A stretch of DNA of 64,000 bases. Origin: Pseudomonas fluorescens. Its GTDB lineage: Bacteria > Pseudomonadota > Gammaproteobacteria > Pseudomonadales > Pseudomonadaceae. Positions within the stretch are counted from its first letter, which is position 1. Each line of letters opens with the position of its first letter. A program made the translations under genes and the position numbers. This document shows positions 28,939-38,347 of this stretch, piece after piece. The DNA lies in contig NZ_CP015637.1 of assembly GCF_001708445.1 (NCBI RefSeq), positions 186,001 to 250,000 on the forward strand, given 5' to 3'. The notes below the pieces were generated by a model, which saw only the letters and a program-made list of their open reading frames with translations, had not been told where the DNA came from and ran no database searches.

Positions 28939-29604
28939 ATGACCTTCGATTTCGCTTTTATCCTCAGCACCCTGCCGGCGTTTTTCAAAGCCGTGGGGGT
29001 GACGCTGCAAGTGGGCCTGATCGCCATTGCCACCTCGCTGTTGGTGGCGCTGATCAACGCCGCCTTGCTGGTGTTTCGCACACCTTACCTGTCGCGCCTG
29101 GTTGGGCTCTATGTGGAGTTGGCGCGTAACACCCCGCTGCTGATCCAGCTGTTTTTCGTGTACTTCGCCCTGCCGGCCCTGGGCTTCAATATTTCCGGGT
29201 TTTGGGCGGCGATCATCACCATGACCTTCCTCGGCGGCGCCTACCTCACCGAAGTGCTGCGCGCGGGCGTGGAAGCGGTGCCGCTGGCGCAGGTCGAATC
29301 GGGCAAATCCATCGGTCTGTCCGACTGGCAGTTGCTGCGCCATGTGATCCTGCCCCAGGCCGGCATCCTCAGCCTGCCGGCGCTGTTCGCCAATTTCATC
29401 TTCCTGCTCAAGGAGACCACCGTGGTCTCTGCCGTGGCGGTGCCGGAGATTCTCTACACCACCAAGAGCTACATCGCTCTCTACTACAAGACTTACGAAA
29501 TGCTCGCCGTGCTGACGCTGATTTGCGTGCTGCTGTTCCTGCCGTTGTCGCTGCTGCTCAGCCGCCTGGAAAGGAGGCTCCAGCATGGCCAGTTCGGGTC
29601 TTGA
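28939..29604 (+). CDS. Amino-acid ABC permease, HisM/GlnP type (first)
   Basis: A 221-residue inner-membrane permease with about five helices and the coupling motif AQVESGKSIGLSDWQLLRHVILPQA (about 115-139). The N-terminal region VGVTLQVGLIAIATSLLVALI and ELARNTPLLIQLFFVYFALP are typical of the polar amino-acid family. It pairs with the next gene as a heterodimeric channel. It overlaps that gene by 20 bases, so they are translationally coupled. The substrate is probably a polar or sulfur amino acid (inference from context). Confidence 0.88.
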   Translation: MTFDFAFILSTLPAFFKAVGVTLQVGLIAIATSLLVALINAALLVFRTPYLSRLVGLYVELARNTPLLIQLFFVYFALPALGFNISGFWAAIITMTFLGGAYLTEVLRAGVEAVPLAQVESGKSIGLSDWQLLRHVILPQAGILSLPALFANFIFLLKETTVVSAVAVPEILYTTKSYIALYYKTYEMLAVLTLICVLLFLPLSLLLSRLERRLQHGQFGS

Positions 29605-30244
29605 ATTGTTGTGGGTGTCGCTGCCGCAACTGGGTAAGGGCGCTGCGCAAACCCTGTCGATTTCCTTTCTGAGCATCGCTTTCAGTACGGTCGGCGGGGT
29701 GCTGTACGGCGTGTTGCGCACGTTGAATCAAACGGTGATCAATGGGCTGCTGCGCATTTACCTGGAGCTGTTCCGTGCGATCCCGGTGCTGGTGTGGCTG
29801 TACCTGCTGTTTTTCGGCCTGCCGATTTTCTTCGGCCTGAGCATTCCGAGTTTCTGGTGCGCGGTGTTGGTGCTGTCGCTGTGGGGCGCCAGCGAGGTGG
29901 GCGAAGTGGTGCGCGGCGCTTTGCATTCGCTGCCCCGTGGCCAGCGCGAGGCGGGCTTGTCGATTGGCCTGTCCGCCCCGCAGCTGTACGGCTACGTGCT
30001 GCTGCCCCAGGCCCTCAAGCGCATGACGCCGCCGACCATCAACGTCTACACGCGCATCATCAAGACCAGCTCCCTGGCGGTGCTGATCGGCGTGGTGGAC
30101 GTGATCAAGGTGGGCCAGCAAATCATCGAGCGCACCTATGAGTCGGTGTTGATCTACGGCGCGCTGTTCCTGTTTTTCTTCTTCATCTGCTACCCGTTGT
30201 CAGCCGCCTCCAAGCTGCTGGAACGGCGCTGGGGCCAAGCATGA
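29585..30244 (+). CDS. Amino-acid ABC permease, HisM/GlnP type (second)
   Basis: A 219-residue permease, partner of the preceding one: GAAQTLSISFLSIAFSTVGGVLYG, ELFRAIPVLVWLYLLFFGLP and the coupling motif GQREAGLSIGLSAPQLYGYVLLPQALKRM (about 119-147). It starts within the 3' end of the first permease after AAAGGAGGCTCCAGC and overlaps the ATPase gene by four bases. Confidence 0.88.
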   Translation: MASSGLELLWVSLPQLGKGAAQTLSISFLSIAFSTVGGVLYGVLRTLNQTVINGLLRIYLELFRAIPVLVWLYLLFFGLPIFFGLSIPSFWCAVLVLSLWGASEVGEVVRGALHSLPRGQREAGLSIGLSAPQLYGYVLLPQALKRMTPPTINVYTRIIKTSSLAVLIGVVDVIKVGQQIIERTYESVLIYGALFLFFFFICYPLSAASKLLERRWGQA

Positions 30245-31017
30245 GCGCACTGATCGAGTTCCGGGGTTTCAATAAGTTCTTCGGCGACCAGCAGGTGCTC
30301 AAGGGCATCGACCTGAGTGTGCAAAGCGGCGAAGTGGTGGTGATCCTCGGCCCCAGCGGCTGTGGCAAAAGCACGTTGCTGCGCTGCCTCAACGGCTTGG
30401 AAGCAGCCCATAGCGGCAGCCTGCGGTTTGCCGGCAAGGAGCTGCTGGCGAAACACACGGATTGGCGCCAGGTACGCCAGGATGTGGGCATGGTGTTCCA
30501 GAGCTACCACCTGTTCCCCCATATGAGCGTGCTCGACAACCTGCTGCTCGGCCCGCTGAAAGTGCAAAAGCGCGAGCCCCGCGAAGCGCGCGCCCAGGCA
30601 GAAAAACTGTTGGACCGCGTCGGCCTGGCCGACAAGCGCGACGCCTACCCGCGCCAGCTTTCCGGCGGCCAGCAGCAACGCATCGCTATCGTCCGTTCGT
30701 TGTGCATGAACCCCCAGGTCATGCTGTTTGACGAAGTCACCGCCGCCCTCGACCCGGAGATGGTCAAGGAAGTGCTGGAAGTGATCCAGGGCCTGGCCCG
30801 CGACGGCATGACCCTGCTGATCGTCACCCACGAAATGGCCTTCGCCCGCGCCGTGGCCGACCGCGTGGTGTTCATGGAGGCCGGTCGCATCCTCGAACAC
30901 AACACCCCCGAAGAATTCTTTACGAACCCGCAAACCGCACGCGCGCAGCAGTTCCTGGAGAAGTTCTCCTTTGTTTCAACACTGCCCAAGAAAACCCAGG
31001 AACTGGAGCTGATATGA
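30241..31017 (+). CDS. Polar amino-acid ABC importer ATPase
   Basis: A 258-residue ATPase of the GlnQ/HisP group: Walker A GPSGCGKST, Q-loop MVFQSYHLFPHMSVLDNLLLGP, signature [15 protein letters not shown], Walker B VMLFDEVTAALDPEMV and switch HEMAFARAVADRVVFMEAG. The Walker B aspartate/glutamate region reads DEVTAALD rather than the more common DEPTSALD. Four-base overlaps with both neighbours place it in the middle of a coupled operon. Confidence 0.9.
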   Translation: MSALIEFRGFNKFFGDQQVLKGIDLSVQSGEVVVILGPSGCGKSTLLRCLNGLEAAHSGSLRFAGKELLAKHTDWRQVRQDVGMVFQSYHLFPHMSVLDNLLLGPLKVQKREPREARAQAEKLLDRVGLADKRDAYPRQLSGGQQQRIAIVRSLCMNPQVMLFDEVTAALDPEMVKEVLEVIQGLARDGMTLLIVTHEMAFARAVADRVVFMEAGRILEHNTPEEFFTNPQTARAQQFLEKFSFVSTLPKKTQELELI

Positions 31018-31865
31018 AAAAGTTACTGCTGCCACTGTTTGCCGTTGCCTTACTGGCCGGCTGCGATAAAAAGGCCGAAGAGCCCGCTAAACCTGCCGCC
31101 GCCGTGAGTTACATCGACAAGATCAAGGCGCGCGACAAACTCATCGTTGGCGTGTTCACCGACAAACCACCGTTCGGCTTTGTCAACGAAGCCGGGCGCT
31201 ACGTCGGCTTCGATACCGACATCGGCCGCCGATTCGCCAAGGACTTGCTGGGCGATGAGAACAAAGTCGAATTCGTCGCCGTCGAGCCGGCCAGCCGTAT
31301 TCCCTTCCTGCAAAGCGACAAGGTCGACCTGATCCTCGCCAATATGACCGTGACGCCCGAGCGCAAGGACGCGGTGGACTTCACCAACCCCAACCTGAAA
31401 GTCGCGGTACAGGCCCTGGTGCCCAACGACAGCCCGGTCAAGAGCCTGGATGACCTGGCTACCCGCACCACCATCGTCACCACCGGCACCACGGCCGATA
31501 TCTGGCTGACCAAGAACCACCCGGACTGGAAACTGCTCAAGTTCGAGAAAAACTCCGAGTCGTTGCAGGCGCTGTCGGCCGGGCGTGGCGATGCGTACGC
31601 GCAAGACAACCTGGTGCTGTTCAGCTGGGCCAAGCAGAACCCGGGCTACCGCGTGTTGGAACAGAAACTCGGCGACGAGGCCCCGATCGCGCCAGCGGTG
31701 AAGAAGGGCAATATCGAATTGCGTGACTGGGTGAATGCCGAGTTGGCGAAGCTGGGTGAGGAGAAGTTCTTGCTCAAGTTATATGACCAATATGTGCGCA
31801 AAGAACTGAGCGACGACACCAAGCCTGAGAGTGTGATTGTCGAAGGCGGGAAGTGGCAGGGGTGA
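31014..31865 (+). CDS. Lipoprotein amino-acid-binding component of ABC importer
   Basis: A 283-residue solute-binding protein with lipoprotein signal (MKKLLLPLFAVALLAGC, lipidated Cys17) and the family 3 fold: KLIVGVFTDKPPFGFVNEAGRYVGFDTDIGRRFAK and DLILANMTVTPERKDAVDFTNPNL. It is probably anchored to the membrane facing the periplasm. It resembles PEB1/cysteine-type binders, but the ligand cannot be read from sequence. It has one Met besides the start and only the lipid Cys. It is the last gene of the four-gene operon. Confidence 0.87.
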   Translation: MKKLLLPLFAVALLAGCDKKAEEPAKPAAAVSYIDKIKARDKLIVGVFTDKPPFGFVNEAGRYVGFDTDIGRRFAKDLLGDENKVEFVAVEPASRIPFLQSDKVDLILANMTVTPERKDAVDFTNPNLKVAVQALVPNDSPVKSLDDLATRTTIVTTGTTADIWLTKNHPDWKLLKFEKNSESLQALSAGRGDAYAQDNLVLFSWAKQNPGYRVLEQKLGDEAPIAPAVKKGNIELRDWVNAELAKLGEEKFLLKLYDQYVRKELSDDTKPESVIVEGGKWQG

Positions 31866-31895
31866 TGCTGCGCTGACTGTTTTACTGCTATCGCA

Positions 31896-32060
31896 GGCAA
31901 GCCCTAATGCCGTTCAGTTAAGGAGGAACACTGTAACTGTGGCAAGCGGGCTTGTTGTGGCGAGCGGGCTTGCCCTAATGCCATTCAGTTAAGCGTACAT
32001 CGCCTTCTGTAGGAGCGAGCTTGCTCGCGAAAAACGTCAACGATAACGCGTGTTTCCTGA
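31896..32060. repeat. REP mosaic (left half of a composite element)
   Basis: This occupies most of the 303-base gap between 31865 and 32169. It contains GCCCTAATGCCNTTCAGTTAAG twice, GTGGCGAGCGGGCTTG units, the linker CGTACATCGCCTTC and a single TGTAGGAGCGAGC arm that breaks off without its partner. No gene is seen. Confidence 0.8.
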
Positions 32061-32168
32061 GCCACAGCAAACCCCCTCAATACGCCTTCCCCATGCAGAA
32101 AAGGAACCCTGATCTAAGCTCACAGTCGCATGCACACTGGCACATCGCATCGCGCACAAGGAGTCCGC

Positions 32169-33272
32169 ATGGGCGGTCGTATTTCCATCTGTATGGTCGG
32201 CATGGGTTTGGCGGTGTTGCTGAGTGGTTGTGGTCAGGAAAAACCCGAACCCAAGCAGCATTCCCGGGTGTTTGTGCAAACCGTGCAACCCGCGGATTTC
32301 GCTGCGGCCGTCACGCTGACCGGTGATATCCAGGCCCGTGTGCAAACCGATTTGTCCTTCCGCGTGGGCGGCAAGATCATTCAGCGCATGGTGGACGTGG
32401 GCGACCGGGTCAGCGCCAAGCAAGTGCTGGCCAAGCTCGATCCCAAGGACTTGCAGACCAACGTTGATTCCGCCCAGGCCCAGGTCGTGGCCGAGCAGGC
32501 GCGGGTCAAGCAAGCCGCCGCGGCCTTCGTGCGCCAGGAAAAGCTCTTGCCCAAGGGCTACACCAGCCGCAGCGAATATGACAGCGCCCAGGCCGCGTTG
32601 CGCAGCAGCCAAAGCGCCTTGGCCGCTGCCCAGGCGCAGTTGGCCAACGCTCGCGAGCAATTGGGCTACACCGCCCTGGTCGCCGAAGCGCCTGGGGTGA
32701 TTACCGCACGCCAGGCGGAAGTGGGCCAGGTGGTGCAGGCCACCGTACCGATCTTCAGCCTGGCCCGCGACGGTGAGCGTGACGCGGTGTTCGACGTGTA
32801 TGAATCGTTGCTGGTGGAACCGGCCAATGATGACGTGATGACGGTCAAGTTGCTGGATAAGCCGCACGTGCAGGCCACCGGTAGAATCCGCGAGACCACC
32901 CCCGCGGTGAACGCTGCCAGCGGTACCTTGCAGGTGAAGATTGCATTGAACACGTTGCCCCAGGGCATGGACCTGGGCGCCGTGGTCAGCACCACTCTCC
33001 ATGCCCCGGCCAAGGCCAGTATCGAACTGCCATGGGCGGCGCTGACCAAAGACCTCAGCGAACCCGCCGTATGGCTGGTAGACGGCGACGGCAAGGCGCA
33101 GTTGCACAAAGTCAGCGTGGCGCGTTACCTCACCGGCAAGGTGATCATCAGTGACGGCCTCAAGGGTGGCGAAAAAATCGTGGTGGCGGGCGGGCAATTG
33201 CTGCACCCCGGCATGCAGGTCGAGATCGCCCAGGCGCCGGACACGGCGCAGGCCCAGGGCGTGCAACCATGA
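32169..33272 (+). CDS. RND efflux periplasmic adaptor, first of two (TriA-like)
   Basis: A 367-residue membrane-fusion protein with lipobox LLSGC (Cys about 21 from the chosen start), a biotinyl-lipoyl-like domain (GDIQARVQTDLSFRVGGKIIQRMVDVGDRV...), a coiled-coil hairpin (about 95-160, Ala/Gln-rich) and a beta-barrel. The start at 32169 (MGGRISICMVG) follows AAGGAGTCCGC. It overlaps the second adaptor by four bases. Two adaptors followed by one RND pump is the TriABC arrangement of P. aeruginosa (triclosan and other substrates). Confidence 0.85.
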   Translation: MGGRISICMVGMGLAVLLSGCGQEKPEPKQHSRVFVQTVQPADFAAAVTLTGDIQARVQTDLSFRVGGKIIQRMVDVGDRVSAKQVLAKLDPKDLQTNVDSAQAQVVAEQARVKQAAAAFVRQEKLLPKGYTSRSEYDSAQAALRSSQSALAAAQAQLANAREQLGYTALVAEAPGVITARQAEVGQVVQATVPIFSLARDGERDAVFDVYESLLVEPANDDVMTVKLLDKPHVQATGRIRETTPAVNAASGTLQVKIALNTLPQGMDLGAVVSTTLHAPAKASIELPWAALTKDLSEPAVWLVDGDGKAQLHKVSVARYLTGKVIISDGLKGGEKIVVAGGQLLHPGMQVEIAQAPDTAQAQGVQP

Positions 33273-34339
33273 AGTACCTGACAGTTGTCCTCATCGCCGG
33301 CCTGCTGCTCGCGGGCTGCTCCAAGCAGGAACCGCCGCCCGAGCCGGTGCGCCCGGTGCTGTCCATGGAAGTGAAATCCGAAGACCAGGAAACCTTCGGC
33401 CGTTTCGCTGGCACCATCCAGGCGCGCTATGAAAGCAACCTCGGCTTTCGTGTTCCCGGTCGCATCGCCCGGCGCGCCGTGGATGTGGGCGCCGAAGTGG
33501 AGAAAGGTGCGGTGCTCGCCGTGCTCGACCCCACCGACCAACAAAACCAACTGCGCGCGGCCCAGGGCGACCTCGCGCGCGTCCAGGCGCAATTTATCAA
33601 CGCCCAGGCCAATGCCCGGCGCCAGCAAGCGTTGTTCAACCGTGGCGTCGGCGCCCAAGCCCAATTGGATGCGGCCCAGACTGACCTGAAAACCACCCAG
33701 GCCAGCCTCGACCAGGCCCAGGCCACGGTCAACCAGGCCAAGGACCAGCTCAACTATGCCGAACTGCGCACCGACCATGGCGGCATTGTCACCGCCTGGA
33801 GCGCCGAAGCCGGCCAGGTGGTCAGCGCCGGCCAGCAAGTGGTGACCCTGGCCCGCCCGGACGTCAAGGAAGCGGTGATCGACCTGCCCGCCGGTCTTGC
33901 CGAGCGCCTGCCGCCGGACGTGGTGTTCCTCGTCGCCGGGCAGCTGGACCCCAGCATCAACACCACCGCCACCGTGCGCGAGATCGAGCCCCAGGCCCAG
34001 AGCGCCACGCGTACCCGTCGGGCGCGGCTGACCCTGGCCGAAACACCGCCCGCGTTCCGCCTTGGCACGGCGATCAGTGTGACCTTGAGTTCGACCATCG
34101 CCCCACGTATCGAGTTGCCCCTGAGCGCCTTGCAGGAAGTCGATGGCAAGACCCGCATTTGGCTGCTCGATACCCACAGCCAGACCGTGCAACCGCGCGA
34201 CATCACCGTGCTTAGCCGTGACGCTGACAGCGCCTTGCTCAACGGCGGCGTCAACCCCGGCGAGCGTATCGTCACCGCCGGCGTGAACAGCCTGAAACCC
34301 GGGCAGAAAGTCAAAATCGACGAGGACAGCCCGCGATGA
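33269..34339 (+). CDS. RND efflux periplasmic adaptor, second of two (TriB-like)
   Basis: A 356-residue lipoprotein adaptor (MKYLTVVLIAGLLLAGC, lipidated Cys17). It has a lipoyl-like motif FAGTIQARYESNLGFRVPGRIARRAVDVGAEV, a coiled-coil (about 98-150, rich in AQ repeats) and beta-barrel and membrane-proximal domains. It is clearly paralogous to the upstream adaptor. Four-base overlaps on both sides show tight coupling. In TriABC both adaptors are required, probably as heterodimers. Confidence 0.85.
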   Translation: MKYLTVVLIAGLLLAGCSKQEPPPEPVRPVLSMEVKSEDQETFGRFAGTIQARYESNLGFRVPGRIARRAVDVGAEVEKGAVLAVLDPTDQQNQLRAAQGDLARVQAQFINAQANARRQQALFNRGVGAQAQLDAAQTDLKTTQASLDQAQATVNQAKDQLNYAELRTDHGGIVTAWSAEAGQVVSAGQQVVTLARPDVKEAVIDLPAGLAERLPPDVVFLVAGQLDPSINTTATVREIEPQAQSATRTRRARLTLAETPPAFRLGTAISVTLSSTIAPRIELPLSALQEVDGKTRIWLLDTHSQTVQPRDITVLSRDADSALLNGGVNPGERIVTAGVNSLKPGQKVKIDEDSPR

Positions 34340-37300
34340 AAGGGAGCTTCAACTTATCCGACTGGGCCCTCAAGCATCAGTCCTTCGTCTGGTACCTGAT
34401 GTTCGTCGCGCTGCTGATGGGCGTGTTCTCCTACCTGAACCTGGGCCGCGAGGAAGACCCTTCGTTCACCATCAAGACCATGGTCATCCAGACCCGCTGG
34501 CCGGGTGCGACCCAGGAAGAAACCCTCAAGCAGGTGACCGACCGCATCGAGAAAAAACTCGAAGAGATCGACTCTCTCGACTACGTGAAAAGCTACACCC
34601 GGCCTGGAGAGTCCACGGTGTTCGTGTTCCTCAAGGACACCACCAGCGCCAAGGCGATCCCCGAGATCTGGTACCAGGTGCGCAAGAAGCTCGACGATAT
34701 TCGCGGCACCTTCCCCCAGGGCCTGCAAGGGCCGTCGTTCAACGATGAATTTGGTGATGTGTTCGGCTCGGTGTATGCGTTTACCGGCGATGGCCTGTCG
34801 ATGCGCCAACTGCGCGATTACGTGGAGCAGGTGCGCGCCGAGATCCGCTCGGTGCCGGGGTTGGGCAAGGTCGAGATGATCGGCCAGCAGGATGAAGTGA
34901 TTTACCTGAATTTCTCCACGCGCAAACTGGCGGCCCTGGGCATTGACCAGCGCCAGGTGGTGCAGAGCCTGCAATCGCAGAACGCCGTAACGCCCGCTGG
35001 GGTGATCGAGGCTGGGCCGGAGCGGATTTCCGTGCGCACCTCCGGGCAGTTTGCTTCGGAAAAAGACCTGGCCGACGTGAACCTGCGGCTCAATGATCGC
35101 TTCTATCGCCTGGCGGATATCGCCGAGATCACCCGCGGCTACGTCGACCCGGCGCGGCCGATGTTTCGCTTCAACGGCAAGCCGGCCATCGGCCTGGCTA
35201 TCGCCATGCAGAAGGGCGGCAATATCCAGTCGTTCGGTGAGGCCCTGCACACGCGCATGGACGAGTTGACCGCCGACTTGCCCGTGGGCGTCGGCGTGCA
35301 CAAGGTCTCCGACCAGGCCGAAGTGGTGGAAGAGGCCGTCGGCGGCTTTACCAGTGCGCTGTTCGAAGCGGTGATCATTGTCTTGGTGGTGAGCTTTATC
35401 AGCCTCGGCCTGCGTGCCGGGCTGGTGGTGGCGTGTTCGATCCCGCTGGTGCTGGCGCTGGTGTTCGTGTTCATGGAATACAGCGGCATCACCATGCAGC
35501 GTGTGTCGCTGGGCGCGTTGATCATCGCCCTCGGCTTGTTGGTGGACGACGCGATGATCACCGTGGAAATGATGATCACACGCCTGGAAAAAGGCGCAAC
35601 CAAGGAACAGGCGGCGACCTACGCGTACACGTCCACGGCATTCCCCATGCTCACCGGCACGCTGGTGACCGTGGCCGGCTTTGTCCCGATTGGCCTCAAC
35701 GCCAGCTCGGCGGGGGAGTACACCTTCACCCTGTTCGCGGTCATTGCGGTGGCGATGCTGGTGTCGTGGGTGGTGGCGGTGCTGTTTGCGCCGGTGATTG
35801 GCGTGCATATCCTCAGTGCCAATGTGAAGCCCCATGGCAACGAACCGGGGCGCATCGGCCGCGCGTTCAATGCCGGTATGCTCTGGGCCATGCGCAACCG
35901 TTGGTGGGCGATCGGCATCACCGTGGCCCTGTTTGCCGCGTCGGTGTTTTCCATGCAGTTCGTGCAGAACCAGTTCTTCCCGTCGTCGGATCGCCCGGAA
36001 ATCCTCGTCGACCTCAACCTGCCGCAAAACGCCTCGATCAATGAAACCCGCAAGGCGGTCGACCGTCTCGAAGCCATCATTAAGGATGACCCGGACATCG
36101 CGCGCTGGAGCACCTACATCGGCCAGGGCGCGATTCGTTTCTACCTGCCCCTCGACCAGCAACTGGAGAACCCGTATTACGCGCAGTTGGTGATTGTCAG
36201 CAAGGGACTGGAGGAGCGCAGTGCGTTGATCACGCGTCTGCAAAAACGCCTGCGTGACGATTTTGTCGGTGTCGGCAGCTTTGTGCAGCCGCTGGAAATG
36301 GGCCCGCCGGTGGGGCGGCCGATCCAGTACCGCGTTTCCGGTAAAGACACCGACCAGGTGCGCAAGCACGCCATCGAATTGGCGACCTTGCTCGACAAGA
36401 ACAGCCACCTGGGCGAGATCATTTACGACTGGAACGAGCCGGGCAAAGTGCTGAGGGTCGACATCGCCCAGGACAAGGCGCGGCAGTTGGGTTTGTCATC
36501 CGAAGACGTGGCGCAGTTGATGAACAGCGTGGTCAGCGGGGCCTCGGTGACCCAGGTGCATGACGATATCTACCTGATCAACGTGGTCGGCCGCGCCGTA
36601 GACGCCGAACGTGGCACGCCGGAAACCTTGCAGAACCTGCAGATCGTGACGCCCAACGGTACCTCGATCCCGCTGCTGGCCTTCGCCACCGTGCGCTATG
36701 AGTTGGAGCAGCCGCTGGTGTGGCGCCGCGACCGCAAGCCGACCATCACCATCAAGGCGGCGGTGCGCGACGAGATGCAGCCCACTGACCTGGTCAAGCA
36801 GCTCAAGCCCGAGATCGACGCGTTCAGCGCCGGCCTGCCGGTGGGCTACACGGTCGCCACGGGCGGCACCGTGGAAGAAAGCGGCAAGGCCCAGGGCCCG
36901 ATTGCCAGCGTGGTGCCGTTGATGCTGTTTTTGATGGCGACCTTCCTGATGATCCAACTGCACAGCGTGCAGAAGATGTTCCTGGTGGCCAGTGTCGCGC
37001 CGCTGGGACTGATCGGCGTGGTGCTGGCGCTGATCCCCACAGGCACGCCCATGGGCTTTGTGGCGATCCTCGGTATTCTCGCGCTGATCGGCATCATCAT
37101 CCGCAACTCGGTGATCCTGGTGACGCAGATTCACGAATATGAAGTGGCCGGCCATTCGCCGTGGGATGCGGTGGTGCAAGCCACCGAGCACCGGCGCCGG
37201 CCGATCCTGCTCACGGCCGCGGCGGCCAGCCTGGGCATGATCCCGATTGCACGGGAAGTGTTCTGGGGGCCGATGGCCTACGCGATGATTGGCGGCATCA

Positions 37301-37380
37301 TCATCGCCACCTTGCTGACGCTGTTGTTCCTGCCGGCGCTGTATGTGGCCTGGTACAAGATCCGCGAACCCCAACAGTAG
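34336..37380 (+). CDS. RND multidrug efflux pump (TriC-like)
   Basis: A 1014-residue AcrB/HAE1-type inner-membrane transporter with 12 predicted helices and two large periplasmic loops. It carries the family motif GREEDPSFTIKTMVIQTRWPGATQEE near the N-terminus, proton-relay aspartates in GLLVDDAMITVEMM (helix 4 region, about 400), and C-terminal PLGLIGVVLALIPTGTPMGFVAILGILALIGIIIRNSVILV. Length equals that of TriC. No outer-membrane TolC-type partner is encoded nearby; TriABC likewise uses a distant OpmH. Substrates are unknown. Confidence 0.9.
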   Translation: MKGSFNLSDWALKHQSFVWYLMFVALLMGVFSYLNLGREEDPSFTIKTMVIQTRWPGATQEETLKQVTDRIEKKLEEIDSLDYVKSYTRPGESTVFVFLKDTTSAKAIPEIWYQVRKKLDDIRGTFPQGLQGPSFNDEFGDVFGSVYAFTGDGLSMRQLRDYVEQVRAEIRSVPGLGKVEMIGQQDEVIYLNFSTRKLAALGIDQRQVVQSLQSQNAVTPAGVIEAGPERISVRTSGQFASEKDLADVNLRLNDRFYRLADIAEITRGYVDPARPMFRFNGKPAIGLAIAMQKGGNIQSFGEALHTRMDELTADLPVGVGVHKVSDQAEVVEEAVGGFTSALFEAVIIVLVVSFISLGLRAGLVVACSIPLVLALVFVFMEYSGITMQRVSLGALIIALGLLVDDAMITVEMMITRLEKGATKEQAATYAYTSTAFPMLTGTLVTVAGFVPIGLNASSAGEYTFTLFAVIAVAMLVSWVVAVLFAPVIGVHILSANVKPHGNEPGRIGRAFNAGMLWAMRNRWWAIGITVALFAASVFSMQFVQNQFFPSSDRPEILVDLNLPQNASINETRKAVDRLEAIIKDDPDIARWSTYIGQGAIRFYLPLDQQLENPYYAQLVIVSKGLEERSALITRLQKRLRDDFVGVGSFVQPLEMGPPVGRPIQYRVSGKDTDQVRKHAIELATLLDKNSHLGEIIYDWNEPGKVLRVDIAQDKARQLGLSSEDVAQLMNSVVSGASVTQVHDDIYLINVVGRAVDAERGTPETLQNLQIVTPNGTSIPLLAFATVRYELEQPLVWRRDRKPTITIKAAVRDEMQPTDLVKQLKPEIDAFSAGLPVGYTVATGGTVEESGKAQGPIASVVPLMLFLMATFLMIQLHSVQKMFLVASVAPLGLIGVVLALIPTGTPMGFVAILGILALIGIIIRNSVILVTQIHEYEVAGHSPWDAVVQATEHRRRPILLTAAAASLGMIPIAREVFWGPMAYAMIGGIIIATLLTLLFLPALYVAWYKIREPQQ

Positions 37381-37383
37381 CCC

Positions 37384-37654
37384 GTGGCGAGCGGGTTTGT
37401 TGTGGCTAGCAGGCTTGTTGTGGCGAGCGGGTTTGTTGTGGCGAGCGGGCTTGCCCCGCGTTGGGCTGCGAAGCAGCCCCAATAAGGCCGCCGCATTTCT
37501 TCTGGTAGAACCGGGAGACTGGTAACTAGGCGTCCCCCTCGCTCCTACAGAAGGCGATGTACGCTTAACTGAACGGCATTAGGGCAAGCCCGCTCGCCAC
37601 AGTTACAGTGCTCCTCCTTAACTGACTGGTGTGACGGCAAGCCCGCTCGACACA
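37384..37654. repeat. REP mosaic with four 18-base tandem units
   Basis: Four tandem copies of GTGGCGAGCGGGTTTGTT variants (37384-37401, 37402-37419, 37420-37437, 37438-37455) are followed by a CGTTGGGCTGC...GCAGCCCC hairpin. From 37538 comes the right half of the composite element: CTCGCTCCTACAGAAGG, CTTAACTGAACGGCATTAG, GCAAGCCCGCTCGCCACA. The 316-base gap has no gene; the methyltransferase promoter is probably at its right end. Confidence 0.8.
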
Positions 37655-37696
37655 TGGGGTATAGTCGGGCCATCTCAGCGCCCGGTATTCATCACC

Positions 37697-38323
37697 ATGC
37701 CTCTCAAGCCCGACGACCTCGACCAGATCACGTCCACCACCCTCGGCCACTACAACAAGGTGGCCGAGGACTTCCGTGAAGGCACCCGCGACCACGATGT
37801 GAGCCAGAACATCGACGCGCTGCTGCGGCATATCCAGGGCACGCCGCCCTTTACCGTGCTGGACTTCGGCTGCGGGCCGGGGCGGGATTTGCAGACCTTT
37901 ACGCGCATGGGGCATATCGCCGTCGGGCTCGATGGTTCGGAACGCTTTGCGCAGATGGCGCGGGAAGACAGTGGCTGTGAGGTGTTGCAGCAGGATTTCC
38001 TCAAGCTGGAACTGCCCGCTGAACGCTTTGACGGCATCTTTGCCAATGCGGTGCTGTTTCATATCCCCAAGCAGGAACTGCCGCGTGTGCTCAGGCAACT
38101 GCATGGGGCGCTGAAACCGGGTGGAGTGTTGTTCAGCTCCAATCCACGGGGGGAAAACCAGGAAGGCTGGAATGGGCCGCGCTATGGGTCTTATCACGAC
38201 CTCGATGCGTGGCAAACACTGCTCACCACCGCCGGGTTTGTGGAGCTGGAGCATTACTACCGCCCGGCGGGATTACCCCGGGAGCAGCAGCCTTGGCTGG
38301 CCAGTGTTTGGCGCAAGGCTTGA
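37697..38323 (+). CDS. Class I SAM-dependent methyltransferase
   Basis: A 208-residue soluble methyltransferase with motif I VLDFGCGPGRDLQTF (about 53-67), motif II acidic region GLDGSERFAQMA, and FDGIFANAVLFHIPKQELPRVLRQLHGALKPGGVLFSSNP (motifs IV-VI). The substrate is unknown. The start at 37697 (MPLKPDDLDQ) is chosen over an upstream frame running through repeat DNA; its ribosome-binding site is weak. It stands alone between two REP-rich gaps. Confidence 0.82.
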   Translation: MPLKPDDLDQITSTTLGHYNKVAEDFREGTRDHDVSQNIDALLRHIQGTPPFTVLDFGCGPGRDLQTFTRMGHIAVGLDGSERFAQMAREDSGCEVLQQDFLKLELPAERFDGIFANAVLFHIPKQELPRVLRQLHGALKPGGVLFSSNPRGENQEGWNGPRYGSYHDLDAWQTLLTTAGFVELEHYYRPAGLPREQQPWLASVWRKA

Positions 38324-38347
38324 GTCCGGGGTTGCCTGGGCGGATGC

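Noticed and set aside
34354..36408. A 684-codon minus-strand frame inside the triC-like gene
   Set aside because: His/Gln/Asp/Arg-rich antisense translation without motifs; a full-length RND pump occupies the plus strand.
37343..37525. Short frame with repeated LLWRAGLLWRAGL-like peptide
   Set aside because: It is the translation of the 18-base tandem REP units, not a protein-coding signature.
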